From: an uncultured Cellvibrio sp.
Lineage (GTDB): Bacteria > Pseudomonadota > Gammaproteobacteria > Pseudomonadales > Cellvibrionaceae
Direction: 5' to 3'
Assembly (NCBI GenBank): GCA_937958105.1
Contig: CALFXJ010000042.1
Location: 1 to 9,455 of the forward strand
Length of the DNA stretch: 9,455 nucleotides
The notes beneath the pieces are model-generated. The model made no database searches and was not told the origin of the DNA. It saw nothing but the letters and a program-made list of their open reading frames with translations. Shown here one piece after another: positions 7,112 through 9,455 of this stretch. The first letter of the stretch is position 1; every line of letters begins with the position of its first letter. Made by a program: the position numbers and the translations under genes.

Positions 7112-7143
7112 GTCGGATTACGCCTTCGGCTAATTCGACCTAC
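7112..7143 (+). repeat. REP-like palindromic repeat, long-centre subtype
   Basis: Left arm GTCGGATTA (7112-7120), centre CGCCTTCGGC, right arm TAATTCGAC (7131-7139), CTAC end (7140-7143). The centre is 2 bp longer than the common one and adds GCC/GGC pairing. The single change in the right arm (C to T) still permits a G-U pair in RNA. It is the inverted partner of the copy at 7202-7233. Confidence 0.9.
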
Positions 7144-7165
7144 GATGTTAACTTTTCAAGGCGGC

Positions 7166-7185
7166 GGTTCGGATTAGCGCAGATA
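7166..7185 (-). repeat. Degenerate partial REP-like repeat
   Basis: The plus strand reads GGTTCGGATTAGCGCAG followed by ATA, matching the GTAG-oriented form of the repeat through the first arm and centre with one change. The second arm is lost. It sits between the inverted pair at 7112-7143 and 7202-7233. Confidence 0.6.
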
Positions 7186-7201
7186 GCAGGCCAAATTGAT
7201 G

Positions 7202-7233
7202 GTAGGTCGGATTAGCCGAAGGCGTAATCCGAC
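7202..7233 (-). repeat. REP-like palindromic repeat overlapping the small ORF stop codon
   Basis: The plus strand carries GTAG, then arm GTCGGATTA (7206-7214), centre GCCGAAGGCG (7215-7224) and arm TAATCCGAC (7225-7233). It is in reverse orientation to the copy at 7112 and has the same long centre. The minus-strand small ORF reads through it: TCG-GAT-TAC-GCC-TTC-GGC-TAA gives S-D-Y-A-F-G and its stop at 7212-7214. Confidence 0.93.
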
Positions 7234-7397
7234 GAATACTTAAACACCGGCCCGACTATGCCGGCACTGACCGATAAAGGCTGAGCCTTGAGATTGGCCA
7301 CGTAGGCCAGGCCTGCGAGGGAAAGTAAGATAAAAACGATGCGAAGGATGGTAGCGCGTACCTGCATTACGATGTCCCGATTAAGCATGACCGACAT
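7212..7397 (-). CDS. Small single-span membrane protein, hypothetical
   Basis: A 61-residue ORF I do not recognise. From an internal Met at residue 11 (ATG at 7367) it reads MQVRATILRIVFILLSLAG, so the protein is a basic N-terminus, one hydrophobic helix (~17-35) and a short tail, as in small inner-membrane or signal-anchor proteins. Codon choice in the body is G/C-ending and resembles the neighbouring genes, which supports real coding. Start is unclear: ATGs at 7397, 7388 and 7367 all lack a strong ribosome site (a weak CGGGAC precedes 7367). The last six residues, S-D-Y-A-F-G, and the TAA come from the palindromic repeat at 7202-7233, so the original C-terminus may have been replaced. It is divergent from ettA. 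It could also be a decaying fragment of a longer gene. Confidence 0.5.
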   Translation of the reverse strand: MSVMLNRDIVMQVRATILRIVFILLSLAGLAYVANLKAQPLSVSAGIVGPVFKYSSDYAFG

Positions 7398-7485
7398 ATT
7401 AAGGGCTTAAGAAAGCCGCTGGTTATAACGGTTGCCAGTCTAACGGCGGGCAGATAGCCATACAATTGTCGAGCCGCCGTCGATC

Positions 7486-7501
7486 CGTGACCGGCGTCAC
7501 A
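7486..7501. promoter_or_regulatory. CRP/Vfr-like palindrome upstream of ettA
   Basis: CGTGA, six bases (CCGGCG), then TCACA match the TGTGA-N6-TCACA consensus of CRP-family regulators at 9 of 10 half-site positions. It is followed by an A/T-rich stretch with a possible -10 element TATAGA (7516-7521). The spacing from the palindrome to that element is not a standard activation spacing, and the site lies between divergent genes, so its target is unclear. It may be fortuitous. Confidence 0.3.
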
Positions 7502-7554
7502 CAAAAATTAATCATTATAGATTTTCAGAATAAGCATCATTTCGGCTCTATACG

Positions 7555-7583
7555 TTGAATTGCCCCGGCGCTTTAGGTACCTT
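7555..7583 (+). promoter_or_regulatory. Possible ettA promoter
   Basis: TTGAAT (7555-7560) and TACCTT (7578-7583) are separated by 17 bp, about 45 bp before the ettA start. The -10 match is poor (3 of 6), so this is only the best-placed candidate in the intergenic region. Confidence 0.22.
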
Positions 7584-7627
7584 GCGCCCTTGGATTTCCC
7601 TACCCCTGTAAATGAGGTTCAGGCCAC

Positions 7628-9292
7628 ATGGCGCAATATGTATATAGCATGCATCGGCTCGGCAAGATTGTGCCGCCCAAGCGTGAAATTCTGAAAGATA
7701 TTTCCCTGTCCTTCTTCCCCGGCGCAAAGATCGGTGTACTCGGTCTGAACGGTTCGGGTAAATCTACGCTGCTGCGCATCATGGCCGGCGTGGATACGGA
7801 TTTTAACGGTGAAGCCCGGGCAATGCCCGGCATCAAGATCGGTTATCTGCCACAGGAACCGGAGCTGGACCCGACCAAAGACGTGCGCGGTAACGTGGAA
7901 GATGGCGTACGCGAGGCGGTAGACGCCCTGGCAGAGCTGGATCAGATCTATGCCGCTTATGCCGAACCGGACGCAGACTTCGATGAACTGGCCAAAAAGC
8001 AGGCCCGTTGCGAAGACATCATCCAGGCATGGGATGCCCACAACCTTAACCATACCCTCGAGGTGGCCGCCGATGCCTTGCGTCTGCCGCCCTGGGATGC
8101 CGATGTCACCAAGCTGTCCGGCGGTGAGCGCCGTCGTGTCGCGCTGTGCCGTCTGCTCCTGTCCCGCCCGGACATGCTGCTGCTCGACGAACCGACCAAC
8201 CACCTGGATGCCGAATCCGTGTATTGGCTGGAGCAGTTCCTGCAGAACTTCCCGGGGACCGTGGTGGCCATTACCCACGACCGTTACTTCCTGGATAACG
8301 CCGCCGGCTGGATTCTGGAGCTGGACCGCGGCCACGGCATTCCCTATGAAGGCAACTACACCAGCTGGCTTGAGCAGAAACAGACCCGTCTGGAGCAGGA
8401 AGCCCGGGCTGAGGCAGCGCATCAGAAAGCCCTTAAAACCGAACTGGAATGGGTTCGCCAGAACCCCAAGGGCCGTCAGGCTAAGAGCAAGGCGCGTCTG
8501 GCCCGCTTTGACGAATTGCAGTCTCAGGAATTCCAGGCCCGCAATGAAACCAATGAAATCTACATTCCGCCAGGTGAGCGGCTGGGTGACAAGGTCATTG
8601 AGCTGGAAAATGTCAGCAAGGGCTACGGCGACCGCCTGCTGATCGACAACCTGACCCTGAGTATCCCTAAAGGAGCCGTGGTGGGTATCGTCGGTGGTAA
8701 CGGCGCGGGTAAATCCACGCTGTTTCGCATGATTGCCGGCACTGAGCAGCCGGACAGCGGCAAGATTACCCTGGGCGAAACCGTCAAAGTCGCCTATGTA
8801 GAGCAAAGCCGCGAAAACCTCGACGATAAAAAAACCGTCTGGGAAGCTGTCTCTGATGGTCAGGACATCCTGCGCATCGGCAACTATGAAGTGAACTCAC
8901 GCTCTTACGTGGGCCGCTTTAACTTCAAGGGCGCGGATCAGCAGAAGCGCGTGGGAGAGTTGTCCGGTGGTGAGCGCGGTCGCCTGCATCTGGCAAATAC
9001 GCTGAAGCAAGGGGCCAACGTGCTGTTGCTCGACGAACCCTCCAACGACCTGGACATCGAAACCCTGCGTGCACTGGAAGATGCGATCCTCGCCTTCCCG
9101 GGCTGTGTGCTGGTGATCTCGCACGACCGCTGGTTCCTCGACCGTATCGCCACCCACATCCTGGCTTACGAGGGTGATTCGGACATCGTGTTCTTTGAAG
9201 GTAATTACACCGAGTATCACGAAGACCTGATCAAACGCAAAGGCGGCGACGCGCAACCCACGCGGATGAAGTACAAGCCATTGAAGAGTTGA
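7628..9292 (+). CDS. ettA: Energy-dependent translational throttle protein EttA (ABC-F ATPase)
   Basis: A 554-residue soluble ABC-F protein with two ATPase domains and no membrane segment. E. coli EttA is 555 residues. EttA binds the ribosomal E site next to P-site tRNA and, by ATP/ADP level, gates entry of the 70S initiation complex into elongation. Domain 1: Walker A GLNGSGKST (39-47), signature LSGGE (163-167), Walker B LLLDEPTNHLD (184-194) with Glu188. The arm insertion lies at ~94-137. The P-site tRNA interaction motif linker spans ~240-320 and is rich in charge (KGRQAKSKARLARF, 281-294). Domain 2: Walker A GGNGAGKST (356-364), LSGGE (445-449), LLLDEPSNDLD (466-476) with Glu470. Glu188 and Glu470 fall at the same positions as the two catalytic glutamates of the E. 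coli protein. The ATG at 7628 follows GAGG (7614-7617) at 10 nt. It is monocistronic here, followed by a terminator. Confidence 0.98.
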   Translation: MAQYVYSMHRLGKIVPPKREILKDISLSFFPGAKIGVLGLNGSGKSTLLRIMAGVDTDFNGEARAMPGIKIGYLPQEPELDPTKDVRGNVEDGVREAVDALAELDQIYAAYAEPDADFDELAKKQARCEDIIQAWDAHNLNHTLEVAADALRLPPWDADVTKLSGGERRRVALCRLLLSRPDMLLLDEPTNHLDAESVYWLEQFLQNFPGTVVAITHDRYFLDNAAGWILELDRGHGIPYEGNYTSWLEQKQTRLEQEARAEAAHQKALKTELEWVRQNPKGRQAKSKARLARFDELQSQEFQARNETNEIYIPPGERLGDKVIELENVSKGYGDRLLIDNLTLSIPKGAVVGIVGGNGAGKSTLFRMIAGTEQPDSGKITLGETVKVAYVEQSRENLDDKKTVWEAVSDGQDILRIGNYEVNSRSYVGRFNFKGADQQKRVGELSGGERGRLHLANTLKQGANVLLLDEPSNDLDIETLRALEDAILAFPGCVLVISHDRWFLDRIATHILAYEGDSDIVFFEGNYTEYHEDLIKRKGGDAQPTRMKYKPLKS

Positions 9293-9298
9293 TGGTTG

Positions 9299-9317
9299 AT
9301 TGCGAGAGAATCGCAAT
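9299..9317 (+). other. Short perfect hairpin after ettA
   Basis: ATTGCGA (9299-9305) and TCGCAAT (9311-9317) form a perfect 7-bp stem around the loop GAGAA, starting 7 bases after the ettA stop and just before the terminator. It has no T-run; it might protect the transcript 3' end or be incidental. Confidence 0.5.
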
Positions 9318-9321
9318 GATG

Positions 9322-9362
9322 AAAGCCGGGTCAGCCGCGAGGTTGATCCGGCTTTTTATTTT
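9322..9362 (+). terminator. Rho-independent terminator of ettA
   Basis: AAAGCCGGGTCA (9322-9333) pairs with TGATCCGGCTTT (9344-9355) in a 12-bp stem with a single G-U position and a 10-base loop, followed by a T-rich tract TTATTTT. It lies 29 bases after the ettA stop codon. The A-run on the left arm could make it partly bidirectional. Confidence 0.92.
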
Positions 9363-9427
9363 GGGTGAGGTGATTTCGGGAGATGGTGGTTACGCCATAT
9401 ACGGGTGTGGGTAATTTGCCTGTGGGT

Positions 9428-9455
9428 GTCGGATTACGGCTTTGCCTAATCCGAC
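9428..9455 (+). repeat. REP-like palindromic repeat at window edge
   Basis: Arms GTCGGATTA (9428-9436) and TAATCCGAC (9447-9455) around the centre CGGCTTTGCC. The window ends exactly at the right arm, so the CTAC end cannot be checked. The preceding 9363-9427 is G/T-rich with no gene. Confidence 0.88.

Larger units (their letters stand above)
6804..7211. other. Non-coding, G/T-rich interval with repeats upstream of the permease operon
   Basis: If the permease starts at 6803, this 408-bp interval carries its promoter region (roughly 6810-6930) and then a repeat cluster at 7044-7233. No strong promoter is recognisable. The plus strand from about 6940 to 7043 is G/T-rich with several GG and GGGG runs (for example 6961-6977) and could form a two-tier G-quadruplex on that strand. 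A weak half-arm-like GTTAATCCGG occurs near 6990-6999. I see no RNA gene. Confidence 0.6.

Noticed and set aside
7619..8806. 395-residue open frame on the minus strand opposite ettA
   Set aside because: It is antisense to a full-length EttA with all catalytic motifs; the frame is open because of the GC-rich codon pattern of ettA, and its translation shows no family motifs.

Overview
The window looks like a chromosomal segment of a moderately GC-rich gammaproteobacterium. The main evidence is a full-length EttA, a four-gene MCE/Mla-type lipid transport operon in the gene order I recall for Pseudomonas PA3211-PA3214, and a dispersed palindromic repeat of a kind I associate with free-living gammaproteobacteria. 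A Pseudomonadales/Cellvibrionales-like host is a guess. No phage, integrase, transposase, CRISPR, tRNA or rRNA is visible.

Layout: positions 1-222 are non-coding and hold a three-copy tandem array (period 57-58 bp) of the palindromic repeat. Positions 223-2952 (minus) encode a large soluble hybrid sensor kinase with four PAS domains, HisKA, HATPase and a C-terminal receiver. Positions 2953-3316 are non-coding and contain more repeat copies plus a short degenerate tandem repeat. Positions 3317-6803 (minus) form a tight operon, transcribed as STAS-MlaE permease, MlaF-like ATPase, MlaD/MCE protein, then PqiC-type lipoprotein. The junctions are a 2-nt gap, a 4-nt ATGA overlap and a 6-nt gap. Positions 6804-7211 are non-coding, G-rich, and carry an inverted pair of repeats. 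A small single-span membrane-protein ORF lies at 7212-7397 (minus). After a 230-bp intergenic region with a CRP-like palindrome, ettA occupies 7628-9292 (plus). It is followed by a good intrinsic terminator and another repeat copy at the window edge.

How the genes work together: the permease, ATPase, MCE protein and lipoprotein should form one envelope-spanning machine moving lipid between the inner and outer membranes. The ATPase drives it, the MlaE-STAS protein is the membrane channel and regulator, the MCE protein is the periplasmic lipid-binding element, and the lipoprotein is the outer-membrane partner. The sensor kinase and EttA are separate units with no visible functional link to the operon.

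The most interesting signal is the repeat family. Eight near-complete copies and three partial or degenerate ones are visible, each near-complete one a palindrome with arms GTCGGATTA/TAATCCGAC and most with a GTAG-type end. They resemble REP/REPIN elements mobilised by RAYT (TnpA-REP) enzymes. Two of them have entered coding sequence at gene 3' ends and supply the last codons and the stop codon: the lipoprotein (ending RRSD-stop) and the small membrane ORF (ending SDYAFG-stop).
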